This document shows, in pieces, positions 20,517 to 31,317 of a DNA stretch of 64,000 nt. The stretch spans positions 551,079 through 615,078 of the forward strand of contig SADC01001297.1 in assembly GCA_004194705.1 (NCBI GenBank), read 5' to 3'. The position numbers and the translations under genes are program-made. This stretch comes from Ditylenchus dipsaci. Lineage: Eukaryota > Nematoda > Chromadorea > Rhabditida > Anguinidae. The notes under the pieces were generated by a model. It worked only from the letters and a program-made list of their open reading frames with translations. It had not been told where the DNA came from and ran no database searches. Position 1 is the first letter of the stretch. Each line of letters begins with the position of its first letter.

Positions 20517-23500
20517 CTAAAACATAGAATACATTTCCCTCTTATTTGGTATCAATATTATTTTTTGTAGAATTTCATCTGTCTGAATAACAATAGATGC
20601 ACTGCTGTCCATGGATTCTATATTTTGATGCTCTTTGCTTGAGGACGAAGGTCTTTGCCCGCCAGTTTTAGGCTTAGGACGAAACAATTCCTTTGTGAAA
20701 CTCGCGATAGCACTCTAAAAAAAGTTATTTATAGCAACATACAGTCAACATTCGATTAAATAAACAGCCCAAAAGCAAGTTTTGCTTCCACTGTATTTTA
20801 ACTTAAATGGGCATACCAGCGCGTTACACGGTCAATTTCAAATTCGCAAAAGATGGGGACCAGCCATATTCAAACGAGAATTATTTTTAAAGGACCATGT
20901 TTTTGTGCGCAGTGGCATGTGCGAAATTTGAATTGGCGGGGGACACTTCTCTTTCGTCCCAAACTGTACTCTTTCGAGTCATTTCGAATGACTCGAAAGA
21001 GTACACTGATAGAGAAAACACTGATTCAGAAAATTCCCTCGAAATCATAATGGAAAAGGAAAAAAACCATCGAAGAAAGGTTGATCATTTTTATATCACA
21101 TTTCGATTTTTTCAGGGAACTTTCTGAAAGAATTTAAAATTTCTGATATTGATGATGCTAATCCAACTTTCAATTCTGCAAAAGTTTGTATGACATTGAA
21201 AAACCGAGTTTTTGACAAAATAGGGCTCTAAAACCACATTCAAAAACACAAAACTTGGAATAAACCTTTCGTGTCGAGACTCTCCTTAACAGCTTTAACC
21301 CTTCTTTTAAAAAAAATTATTTGAAAATTTGACTTTTTGACTAAAAGAAAAAAGTTGGCGCGCAACCAGTAACCTCGGTGACTTGTAGGCTTCAGTTCAG
21401 AATCCCCCCCCCACGGGGAGTGATCAGACGGAGGAGATAACATCATATTCGTGTTTTTCGACCCCGATTTCCTGAGAAAGCCGGCTGTTTTTTTATTTCT
21501 GAAGAAAAATTTTTTTTTCGATCCACAGGGGTATCATGGTTTTTTAGTCACAATTTGAAAAATTTGAATTGGCGCCTTTCGAATTTTAAAGGGATTAAGG
21601 GCTGTATTGGGAGGGGAAGGGAAAAAAGGGGGCCACTAATCACACAGGGGCCACTAACAAGAAGATGTTGAACATAGTTTTGAATACTGGGACCTACCGC
21701 ATAAATAAACTCTGGTATGCATGCTTTTTCATGCATCCAGAGTCACTTTCGAGGTATTTGTGTCTAAGATATGTGGGTGTGCGCATCTCAACTCCAAGCC
21801 CCTGCGCCCCGAAGGGCTTGAGAGTTAGAGATGGGGGGTATTCGAAACTGCAACCGACTTGTATATGAACCTCTACATTAAACCCTCCCTAATTGGTGTC
21901 CGCCTGGATGGCCAAACTTGATCCAAGTGGTCGACCACTTGGATCAAAATATTTTTTTAAGGTTTTCGGGTTCCAAAACAATTTCTATGTACTAATTCGA
22001 GCACGCTGAAGATGGTTTGACAGTGGTAAAATCACTTTTTATGGTGAAATTTTTGAGTTATTGCCAACGATTGATTTTGACGAAACCATCTTCAGCGTGC
22101 TCGAATTAGTACATAGAAATTGTTTTGGAACCCGAAAACCTTAAAAAAATATTTTGATCCAAGTGGACGACCACTTGGTTTGGTCACTCTGGATGGAGTT
22201 TTGAGCGATTCTAATGGGTGATGTAGAGGTTGCTGGTTCGAATCCACCTGGGTGCATACCTTTTTACCATAATTTTAGATAAAAAAACAAGAGTTCGACT
22301 TTTCAGGTCATTTGGGTGAATATGCCCCTATTCTGGAGTTACCCGTAGCTGTTTGACTAAAAATCTTGGCCCAATTTGCATTGGCCCAATTCGAAATTGG
22401 CCCAGTTTGCATTGGCCCAATTTGAAATTGGCCCAGTTTGCATTGGCCCAATTTGAAATGGGCCCAATTTGAATTGGCCCAGTTTGCATTGGCCCAATTT
22501 GAAATTGGCCCAGTTTGCATTGGCCCAATTTGAAAAGGCCCAATCTACTCCTCCCCATTTTTGCCGCTCCCGCCAATTCGTTGAAACAGCACATGTATGT
22601 GCTGTCTATCGTTGAATCTTTTTTTAGATTTTTGAAAACAGCACAAATGTCGTATTCTGGTTTTTTGTAGTATTTTTGAAATCAAAAATAACCCAAAAGT
22701 GACCGACCTTGGCATCCTGACTAACTTCTTTGTCGGTTTTGAAAAGCTGCAAGAACACTCCACCTGGTGTTCGACGGCGATGCCCAAAGTTGACTAGCAT
22801 CCCCCCGCTTTTTTCCACTTGCCGACACTCATTAAATAAGGCAATAGCCTTTTCGATGCCCACATGTCCAACCACCTTTTCAATGATTTCCTGTGAAAAA
22901 TGATTAGGAGTTTGCCAAACACTAACAAAATAACGAACTGGCTTTTGTTCTCCTAGAGTTTTGGCAATAAATGTAATAGATTCTTCTAGAGTTGGATTAA
23001 CGGGTAGGGTAGCATTGAAGAAAGCATCTTTGTCATAGTCCGAACTCAGCAAAACTGTTGGCACATATTTATTTGCTGGAATTCGACCTGATGAACTTGA
23101 TAAAGGAGATGACTTGGCACTCTCTTCTTGGTTATGGTTATGCTTAACCTTCTTGTTGCTCTTCCAATTATTGTTCGAGACTCCCGCCTCAGAGCAATTC
23201 AATGATAAGGTGGACGAATATTGGATGTCTCCTCTTGGTCCTCTAACCCGCTTTCTTTTAGGTTTGCGATTTTGGGGATTTCCAGACACACCAAAATTCT
23301 CTACGTTTTGCAAATTGCTCGTGGATTCGAAAATATCTTGATGTTCCTAAATATTAAATAACAGTAGACTCATGGTATAACGCCAACTAAAAAAGGTCAT
23401 TGCCACCCAGGATGCGATGATTTTTACCCCAATTTTATAACATTTTTTTTCAGTTATCGTTCGCATGTTTACGGTCGACGCTCGTTATAACGTCTACCCA

Positions 23501-26439
23501 AAAGTTCGTTTCCGCCTAGGGCTTGACACTTTTTGACTTTGACTTTTTATATCTATTTTTGAAAATATTCCCCGAAAATTAGTTCGTGAATCTAGTCCAA
23601 AATATCGCAAGGATTTCGATTTTGCCGAACGTTTTTGTAAATGCTGACAATTTTGCTATTTATAGCCGCAAAGCTCGTTATAACGTCTCCCTTTTTGAGA
23701 AAAAAAAGAGTGAAGATATAACGGAAGGCCGACGATTGCGGGATTCAAGATTGCGGGATTTCAGATTGCGGGAAGTTCAAATTGCGGGATTTTCAAATTA
23801 CGGGAGTTCAAATTGCGGGACTTTTAAAGGCTTTTTATAACTCTGTAGAAATCTCATGTTCTGCATACGAATTTTCTTGTATACGAATTGTATACGAATT
23901 ATGTCGAGTTATTGACAAACTGACCTCTGTTTCTTTTTTAGAAATGGAGAGCGCGTTCTATACAGAAAGAGGCCAGATGCTAGGCTTTCGCAATGGTTTC
24001 TCGATGATCTTTCGAGGTGTCCGGCATCGTGATGGACTGTGGAGATGGGAATGCTCAAACAGTCGCTGCGGAGGAACGGCAACATCGACAAATCGAAATG
24101 ATCTTGTTGAAGGAAATGGACATTACAGGCATCTACCTGATGAGGCAGCAGTGGAAGTAAGTAATTTATTTTTCATGGAATATATATGGCATAGAATGAC
24201 CGTTGTCTTAGGCTAGGAAACGCTTGTCAAACGCAATCTCTCAAGCCGAGGCAAATCGCGAAGTCTAGTCAATTAAGCTTTTGGTGGATTGAATGGAGAA
24301 TTTCTGCACGCAATGCCAGCAAGAAAGACGGTTACAGGTGGCATTTATTCTGTCTGAATAATCTAGCATCTTTAATATTCATTTTATTGTAGCTCGTTTA
24401 ACTCGCCATCGAAATAAAGATATCGGAGCAGTTAATCGTGGTGAGCGAAGCGTCAACTGGCCAGTGCACATGAAGAACACAAACGAGGGCGAACAATTCC
24501 TCTACTATGACTCAGGTTTTTTGCAATGCTACTGATTTTTCAGCAACTTTGCTTATCTACGCTTATTTAGCAGCAAATGGCTTTCGGGTAGAACTACTTT
24601 TAGCGGGCTTTGTTTGACCGGCGCGGCTAGAACCCAGGCATCTCATCTTTGCTACTGACGTCACGCTTCAACTTCTTAAAAGCAATCGCAACTGGGCCAT
24701 GGACGGGACATTCTATACAGCACCGAAGTTATTCAAGCAGCTATATGTCATCGGCTATTATTCGACCAATGCAGGTAAAAGCAGCAGTTTCTTTCCGTGC
24801 GTCTACATTTCCCGGTGAAGTGGGAGCTGGGTTAAATCTGATTTCTGCGGCAAAGCAAGATCTTGTTAACAGGAGGGTCATTCCGGTGGACAAAGTAGAA
24901 GACATCAATAGTAGGTTTTCGCGACAATTTATTAAAGGTGATTGTAAATAAGAAAATACTTTACAGAGTTGTTTTCCTATTTCGAACGAAACTACGTGCG
25001 TCGGCCTAATGGTAATGCTGCATTCTATCCAACTGCTTTGACGAACATGCACGATCGGGCGAAACAAGGTCTGCCAAGAACCAACAACGGAGTGGAAAAT
25101 TGGAACAGGAATTTCGACAGTTATTTTCGACACTCCAACCCTTCGATTGGCGACTTTATTAAGAAGCTGCAAGCCGATGAAGAGAAAACACGGGAAATAA
25201 TTGAATTGTAAGCTCTTTATTTCACTTCTTTATAGCTATGAAGCTATCTGTACCGCGTTTATAAATTCAACATTCTTAGGAGAAACCGAAATCCAGTGTC
25301 GCAAGTCAAAGGAGGCATGATATCAAAGAAGGCAATCTTCTCGCGTGAGCAAATTCAACAGTTGGTATCTGATTATTCAAGTGGAGCCGGTCTGCCTCGG
25401 ATGGAATTTCTGGTCGCAATTGCAGCACATTTAGAAAAGTATCATGGCCATTAGAAGTGTTATTACCTTGTTGTCCGTTGTTTATCTATGTGATAGAAAT
25501 AAAATTTCTCTTTTTGGATTCTGTGTGGGCTGTGAAGTGTGATTTTTTGTGCGGTAATCGAATTAAAGATCGATAAAGAAAGATGGTAATTAAGCACGTA
25601 AAATGTTATCATTGTAGAGCCAGAATCTAAAATTTCGGATTGAAATATAAAGCTCATAATGCTTTAAAAGCCCAGCAATTTGAAGTCCCGCAATTTGAAA
25701 ATCCCGCAATTTGAACTTCCGCAATTTAAAAATCCCGCAATTTGAACTCCCGCAATTTGAACTTCCCGCAATCTGAAATCCCGCAATTTGAAAATCCCGC
25801 AATTTGAACTTCCGCAATTCAAAAATCCCGCAATTTGAACTCCCGCAATTTGAACTTCCCGCAATCTGAAATCCCGCAATTTGAACTCCCGCAGTTTCAA
25901 TTCCCGCAATCTTAGATCCCGTAATCGTCGGCCTTCCGATATAACGAGCGTTGCGGGTCTAAATGGCAAAACTATCGTCATTCTCGAAAACGATCGGCAA
26001 GATCGGAATCCTCGCGATGTTTCGCACTAGACTGACGAATCAGTTTTGGTGAAAATTTTCGAAAATAGGGGGAAAATTGTCTAACCCCGGGCGGGAATAA
26101 AATTTCGGTGAGTCGTTATAACTTGCGTCAACTGTAGAGAAATTAAAAACCCTTATGCTTTCTGAACTTGATTGTCGTATCGCTTTCGTCAAAAATATCA
26201 AAATATTGGTGTAAAAAGGTCAAACCTCATCCGCGAACGATTTTTTTGTGGTCGCGTTACATCGGGACTGAACTATTATAAAAAAACATCTATATAAGAA
26301 TTACTTTCTCTGGTTTCTCTCCGTCCTTGCTACTCTCCTCAACAGTGGGAACACTGCTAGAAGCTTTGGGTACAGAGAATGATTCACTTCCTCTGGAAAC
26401 CACCGCTTCTGCGATTGATCCTGTCGTTGATCCCATCAT
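20517..26439 (-). CDS. PHAX: Phosphorylated adaptor for RNA export (PHAX)
   Basis: Exons: 26439-26305, 23346-22708, 20714-20517; all junctions are phase 0; 323 aa (human ~394). PHAX bridges capped U snRNA/cap-binding complex to the exportin CRM1. The RNA-binding domain (about residues 168-260) is clear: QEIIEKVVGHVGIEKAI, then EKSGGMLVNFGHRRRTPGGV and FLQLFKTDKEVSQDAK, continuing in exon 3 as SAIASFTKELFRPKP. A basic NLS-like stretch (RKPKRKRVRG) is near residue 75. Exon 1 (Ser/Glu-rich, starts MMGSTTG) is supported by its GTAATT donor and matching phase but is poorly conserved in the family, so less sure. Intron 2 uses an unusual GTCGGT donor. Intron 1 (2.96 kb) holds a mariner-type element with a MULE inside; intron 2 (2.0 kb) holds MITEs and a SINE. 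Confidence 0.82.
20888..21010. repeat. Truncated copy of the GGACCATG foldback MITE
   Basis: Left arm and centre (GTGCGCAGTGGCATGTG; GACTCGAAAGAGTAC) match 4122-4311; the right arm is lost. Confidence 0.7.
21520..21850. repeat. Dispersed repeat, copy 2
   Basis: GGGTATCATGGTTTTTTAGT then GGCGCCTTTCGAATTTTAAA then GGGAGGGGAAGGG and the hairpin core also found at 7980. Other copies: 28345-28450 (left part) and 60160-61060 (interrupted). Confidence 0.75.
21925..22190. mobile_element. Palindromic MITE (AAGTGGTCGTCCACTTGG family)
   Basis: Arms with CCAAGTGGTCGACCACTTGG at the outer edge and GATGGTTTGACAGTGGTAAA / CATCTTCAGCGTGCTCGAAT inside. Relatives: 27830-28000 (half), 41500-41760, 41905-42170, 59440-59840, 62100-62310. 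Confidence 0.85.
22195..22262 (+). repeat. tRNA-like SINE tail
   Basis: GGTTCGAATCCACCTGGGTG carries a tRNA B-box like other SINE remnants here; no full tRNA fold. Confidence 0.45.
22370..22545. repeat. Tandem repeat GGCCCAATTTGAAATT
   Basis: About eleven 15-16-bp units alternating GGCCCAATTTGAAATT and GGCCCAGTTTGCATT. It lies in PHAX intron 2. The minus-strand frames across it are repeat artefacts. Confidence 0.9.
23723..25937 (+). mobile_element. MULE transposon with TTGCGGGA-array TIRs
   Basis: Ends GGAAGGCCGACGATTGCGGG and complement, exact 8-bp TSDs GATATAAC (23715-23722; 25938-25945). TIRs are arrays of a ~15-bp TTGCGGGANTTCAAA unit, ~110 bp on the left and ~270 bp on the right. It contains FLYWCH-MULE transposase exons. 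Confidence 0.92.
23944..25454 (+). pseudogene. FLYWCH-MULE transposase, decayed
   Basis: Exon 23944-24156 encodes a FLYWCH zinc finger (MLGFRNGFSMIFRG...WRWECSNSRCGG...GHYRH). Later exons: AAVNRGERSVNW-type segment (24400-24510); LIFATDVTLQLLKSNRNWAM then DGTFYTAPKLFKQL (24638-24740, first catalytic Asp); LFSYFERNYVRRPNGN and RTNNGVENWNRNF (24970-25115); last exon 25279-25454 ending LEKYHGH. The DDE middle (second Asp region) is missing after 24775, and one exon has stops, so it is inactive. Confidence 0.85.
26140..26300. other. PHAX intron 1, remaining 5' part
   Basis: Between the exon 1 donor and the mariner-type element; nothing recognised. Confidence 0.4.
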
Positions 26440-26514
26440 GTCTTCTAAATCCTTAATGCATTTAACAATATGTCTAAATTATGGTTCGCAAGGATAGGCC
26501 AGAAATTTTTTATT

Positions 26515-26640
26515 TTCATGGTCCATAGGCGGGCACTTCTTTAGTTCCCCCATACTCGGATTTTTTGAAAAGTGACCTAAAATCACCTCCCGAACTCATT
26601 TTTTCTGCACAACAAGGTACGAGAAGCATTTCTAAACACT
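26515..26640. repeat. Dispersed repeat (AAATGAGTTCGG family)
   Basis: Minus orientation of the sequence AAGAAAGTGTTTAGAAATGC...TTGTTGTGC...AATGAGTTCGG, repeated at 30635-30725 and 31150-31260. Confidence 0.7.
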
Positions 26641-27291
26641 TTCTGGATATAAATAAGTTGAATTTTATCAAAAAAAATCGGCCACCCTTGGGGTAGATGG
26701 TCTTTTTAGGGTATTTTTGATCTAATTTCGGTGCCATGGCATTTCGTACAAAAGTCAGTTCGTCCAAAGTCAATTCGTCCAAAAGTCAGTTCGTCCAAAT
26801 TGCAATTCGTCCAAATTTGAGCTAATGAAGTCCGTCAAATCTCCATTGATCCACTTCCACCTGCCCACCAATATGTAGGCACTTCCAAATGCTATCACCT
26901 GACGGTTTCTCACTAAGTACAATCACCTAAATGCCACGTGTTTTGGACTAACACCTAAGTGACAACACAAAGTACTACGCGGTCTGAAACTACTCGAGAA
27001 CTAGGGTTTTTGCAATCCAAATAGCTGTTTTCGTATGAACAAACCATACTCATGACAAGGTTGAGTGTAGGATATAATACTTGTCATTTACCTTTCGCTG
27101 AATCCAAAATTTCGGATTCTGGAAGGGGAAACCCATTCATCTCCCGTTCACCCGTTCATACTATCTATCCACCCTGAAGCTCACTGCTCTATTAAAAACT
27201 ACTTGGTCAGGAAAAAATAGCTTGCCACCACCGGGATTCGAAGCTGTAATCTATTAGGGGATTGATTCACGAAAGACCAATCCCATGGGTT

Positions 27292-29274
27292 ATGGGTAAA
27301 AATCCCTCCGCAAAAATCCCGCGAAAATCCTCCCAGCAAAAATCCCCCAGAATATAAATTGAAGTGAAATTGACATTTATTCACGGACTTGGATGTAAAA
27401 TAAGCAAATTATTGTCAATACTATCAATGGACGATACGGGAAAATGCCCGCGTTCGGGGAAAAGTGCCCGCTTTATGTGAAAAAGTGCCCGCGTTTTTCG
27501 TTCTAGTCAAAAAGGCGAAAATTTGCCCGCTTTTTGTGAAAAGTGCCCGATTTATGTGAAAAAGTGCCCGCGTTTTTTCGTTCTATCTAAACCATCTGGA
27601 TAGTACTTAAACCATCTGGATCGTGTCCGAGCCGTCTGGATAGTACCCAAACCATCTGGATGGTGCCCAAACCACCTGGATAGTATACCAATATTTGCTT
27701 TTGCCAATGATATCACTGCGCGTGGGGGGGGGGATTCTATACTGCAACCACAAGAGTTTGTGCCTGGTCATTTCCTAGTCACAATTTTGAAAAATTTGGA
27801 GGGAATTCAAGTTTTTTAGTCTGAACCAACCAAACCAAGTGGTCGTCCACTTGGGTCAAAAAAAATTTTTCACTTTTTTGGGTTCCAAAAACTTGTTTTC
27901 CGGACTAATTCGGACATGCTGAAGATGGTTTGACAGTGGTGAAATGCCGTTTTCTCGAGTATTTATTAAGTTTTGAGAAATAATTGATTTTACCAAAATT
28001 ATTAATTATTAATTTTCAAGTTCATTAATTAAGCTCACAAAGCTCATCAAGTTCACCAAGAAAACACATTAATTTTTGCAAAAAAAGCCTTCGGACACCA
28101 GAAAAATTGTCTGAGACACCTGTTTTCGACAGAACCCACTATACCAAAATGTAGCCCTGAATCTCCTCTTTCAGATAGAAGTAGGAAAATAAAAACTGAC
28201 GTAGGGTTGAAAAGTTATGCCACTTTGAAGTGAACAAGTCATTTTCTCAAAGAAAACATAAGAAAAACTTTCCTGTCGAGACAAATAAATTCGAATTTCA
28301 GTAAAAACTCAATTGCCGATTTTTCTTTGTATTGAAAGCCCGTGAGGGGGTATCATGGTTTTTTAGTCAAAATTTGAATTGGCGCCTTTTCAATTTTAAA
28401 GGGATGAAGGGCTGTATTGGGTGGGGAAGGGAATAAAAGGGGGCTACTAGGATTCTATACTGCAGCCAGTATCTTAACCTGTGTTGGCAGCAAACACCAA
28501 TTTTTTCAACCAAACAGCTTCAAAATTTCTTTTTTTGGTTACTTTGGCATAGCAACAACCTATAATTCAACTTCCCCAAGAATTTGTAGTAGGGCATCCT
28601 GGTAGTTGTACTGAAATGGTAGAACTTGGGTGTGGAACCTGGGTGGAGGTACTTCTAGTACTACCTCGATACTCACCTACACCTCGACTGTAGGTGATAC
28701 TCACCTACAGTCGACACTCTTACTTAGGACACTCCCCACTTAGGACAGAAGTTCGTTCCCATCTCGAGTCCGACACTTTTTTTTAGCTCTATTTTTGAAA
28801 CTTTTTCTAGTTCTGTTTTGACAGTCTGGTCCCAAATATCGCAAGGATTCCGATTTTCCCGATCGTTTTCTAAAAACCCTAATTTTTTTGCTCTGTAAAA
28901 GCAAAAGCTCTTAGTTAGGACAGGCTCTATCGAGTGGCGTTACCTATTTTTGTTAGAGTGTCTACATAGGAGTTAAGGTCTTTCAGGCATTGCGAGTTAA
29001 CTTTAGGTATTGTGAGTAAAACTAATGGCTATACTACACCTTCCATGTAATAAGGTCATTATCTCATTTCATGCTTCGGTACTGCGGTTTACTCCGTACT
29101 GGGACGTCTTTAACTATTAAACAGTGTTTATGACATGATTTTGGTCAGAATACCGTGATTTTGAAATAAATTTGCCTAAATACATTTGCCTCACTTCAAT
29201 TCATATTCTGGCGAGATTTTTGCTGGGTGATTTTTGCTGGGGAGATTTTTGCGCAGGGATTTTTACCCATAGCC
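27292..29274. mobile_element. Nested element with AAAAATCCC-array TIRs
   Basis: GGGTAAAAATCCCTCCGCAAA and further units (27292-27370) pair with TTTTTGCGCAGGGATTTTTACCC (29195-29274), including TTCTGG/CCAGAA inner edges. The interior has tandem GTGCCCGCGTTT (27430-27575), tandem AAACCATCTGGATAGT (27590-27685), half a GTGGTC MITE (27830-28000) and a dispersed repeat (28345-28450). Confidence 0.65.
27430..27685. repeat. Two adjacent tandem arrays
   Basis: GAAAAAGTGCCCGCGTTTTT-like units, then five ACCATCTGGATAGTACC units. Confidence 0.7.
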
Positions 29275-29319
29275 ATCTCCTGTTACAGTGATAAAAAGCT
29301 AACACGTCTCGTTTTGGGG

Positions 29320-29580
29320 TTTACTATGGGGGAGAAACTTTTTGCAAAAAAATAGTGATCTAATCAGAATCGCGATGTGATCGGGTTAATCGCTCAGAAA
29401 TCACCACCAAACATCCCGAACCACTCCAAACTACCCTAAACAGTGTTTTGCCGTCGTTGGGGCTGTTAGGATGGTTTCAGATATTTGGTGGTGTGATTCT
29501 GAGCGATTAACCCGATCACATTGCGATTCTGATTAGCTCAATCGTTTTTTTCGCGAAACTTTGTCCCCCTTTTATAAACC
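29320..29580. mobile_element. Palindromic MITE
   Basis: Arms AAAATAGTGATCTAATCAGAATCGC and AATCGCTCAGAATCACACC pair around 29450. Related in layout to 58110-58615 (same AACCCCAAAAAACCA flank). Confidence 0.75.
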
Positions 29581-29796
29581 CCAAAAAACCAGATTTTATT
29601 GGCTTTCGGCCACTCTGGCACGAGCTTCGGAGCGTGGAACTTATTCTATGCCCGTAAAATGGTTTTCTCGCAAAATTTTGACTTGAAATTCAAATTTGGA
29701 CGAATAGCATTTTGGACCAGTTGACTTTTGGACAAATTGAATTTTGGACGAACTGAGGGTTTTTTTTTTTGAATTGGCGGGCACAAGCGTTGTCGG

Positions 29797-30610
29797 GGCT
29801 GTACGAACTTTCGTAACAAGACAATTTCGTAAGAGCGAAGTTTCGTAAAAGCGAACTTTCGTAAGAAACATTTTCGTAAGAAACAGTTTCGTAACAGCGA
29901 AAATTCGTAAGAAAATTTTTCGTAACAGCGAATTTTCGTAAGAAACTTTTTCGTAACAGCGAATTTTCGTAACGAATATCTTTCGTAAGAGGAAATAATC
30001 GAAATTTTTTTCACTCTTATTCAATTTTTCTAATTCAGGATTTCATCTGATTCATTTGTTTGGCCTTTCTGTCACTGTTTGACACTTCGAACAGTTAATT
30101 ATATGACTATTAACTGTATGAGCACAAAAGTTGGTAAGCATAGGTCATATGACTGAGAATTTTGATAATTAGTTGACCCCCCGATTTTTCATCCGCTAGG
30201 AGACCAGCAGAAATACCCAAAAGCATGGTGAAAAACTGCGAGCTAGAATTCATATATTATATACTACACATATCTATTTCCCATTAGTGGCATTTATGGT
30301 GCAGTAGGTAAGTTGATGGGATGATTTTTTTTCACCAGTGGTTCGATTCCACCCTCTGACTGTTCCATTTTTTCTTGACTATTTTTGGTCAAAACATCAC
30401 AGAAGCTATAAGAAACATCAAAGGAGGATCAAAAAGCAAAAAAAGCAACTTAATATATCACTAATGTTAATGAAAACCGCGTTACGAAAAAGCTTGTTAC
30501 GAAAATTCGCTGTTACGAAAAAGTTTCTTACGAAAATTCGCTCTTACGAAAAAGTTTCTTACGAAAATTCGCTCTTACGAAATTGTCTTCTTACGAAAGT
30601 TCGTACAGCC
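29797..30610. mobile_element. GGCTGTACGAA element, second copy
   Basis: Ends GGCTGTACGAACTTTCG and complement. TIR arrays of TTTCGTAAGAGCGAA units (29810-29995 and 30480-30600). TTGTCGG is duplicated at 29790-29796 and 30611-30617. An unoccupied relative of the target (CGTTGTCGGGGACGGCAATG) is at ~31122-31142. It contains a tRNA-like remnant but no transposase. Confidence 0.85.
30290..30360 (+). repeat. tRNA-derived SINE-like remnant
   Basis: A-box-like TGGTGCAGTAGGTAAG and B-box GGTTCGATTCC 35 bp later. The anticodon arm does not pair properly, so I call it a tRNA-derived repeat, not a tRNA gene. Confidence 0.5.
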
Positions 30611-30634
30611 TTGTCGGGGACGGCAATGGCCCTT

Positions 30635-30725
30635 TAAGAAAGTGTTTAGAAATGCTTCTCGTATCTTGTTGTGCATAAAAAATGAGTTCGGGGGTGATTT
30701 TGGGTCACTTTTCAAAATTGGTAGG
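30635..30725. repeat. Dispersed repeat copy
   Basis: See 26515-26640; near-identical to 31145-31245. Confidence 0.7.
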
Positions 30726-30964
30726 TTAGAGATGCGCGCACAGACTTACCTTATACATAATTCCGAGAAAGACTCTTGATCAAAAATGCATTTAGAGATT
30801 CTGTTTGCCCAGCTCCAGCAAGAAAAATGTGATAAATTACCCAAAATAACCCTAAAATACCTGAAAAGACCATCTAATCTAATTGAGCGAGTGGCAACTT
30901 TTTTTGACAAAAAAAATTAGGGCCATTGCCACCTGTTTTGAATTGTCCCCGCCAATTCAAATCT

Positions 30965-31095
30965 TTCCGCCTATCATTGAAGTTCTGTACGGATTTATGA
31001 GCTTGGTTTCTAACAAAAACAAGGGCTATAATTTAATTTTAGGTATAATTTTGTCAGAAACCAAGTTAAAAATTCCGTACAGAAGTTCAATGATT
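30965..31095. mobile_element. Palindromic MITE (ATTGAAGTTCTGTACGG)
   Basis: CATTGAAGTTCTGTACGGA pairs with TCCGTACAGAAGTTCAATG, loop around 31030. Relative at 5415-5545. Confidence 0.75.
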
Positions 31096-31317
31096 AGGAA
31101 ATTTTTTTGAATTGGCGGGGACAACCGTTGTCGGGGACGGCAATGGCCCTTTAAGAAAGTGTTTAGAAATGCCTCTCGTATCTTGTTGTGCATAAAAAAT
31201 GAGTTCGGAGGGTGATTATGGGTCACTTTTCAAAAAATCCGAGTATGGGGGGACTAAGGAAGTAACCATAGGCGTTGTACCCCCCTACCACTGTTCTTAT
31301 ATACATCTCCTTATGGC

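Larger units (their letters stand above)
23472..26134. mobile_element. Mariner-type non-autonomous element in PHAX intron 1
   Basis: Ends near TACGGTCGACGCTCGTTATAACG and CGTTATAACTTGCGTCAACTGTA, with the CGCCTAGGGCTTGACAC-type subterminal sequence shared with 35971-36990. The MULE at 23723-25937 inserted into it. Confidence 0.6.
26748..29757. mobile_element. Element with TTCGTCCAAA-array TIRs
   Basis: Left array 26750-26818 (CAGTTCGTCCAAAAGT units) is inverted at 29690-29757 (TTTTGGACGAACTGAG). It contains a second TIR element and palindromes. No TSD determined; no coding region seen. Confidence 0.55.

Noticed and set aside
22308..22594. NWANANWAN-repeat protein
   Set aside because: Translation of the GGCCCAATT tandem array in a PHAX intron.
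25590..25981. REVQIAGFQIAG-repeat protein
   Set aside because: Translation of the right TIR array of the MULE at 23723-25937.
30290..30360. Functional tRNA gene
   Set aside because: A- and B-box-like words are present but the anticodon and acceptor stems do not form; better a SINE remnant.
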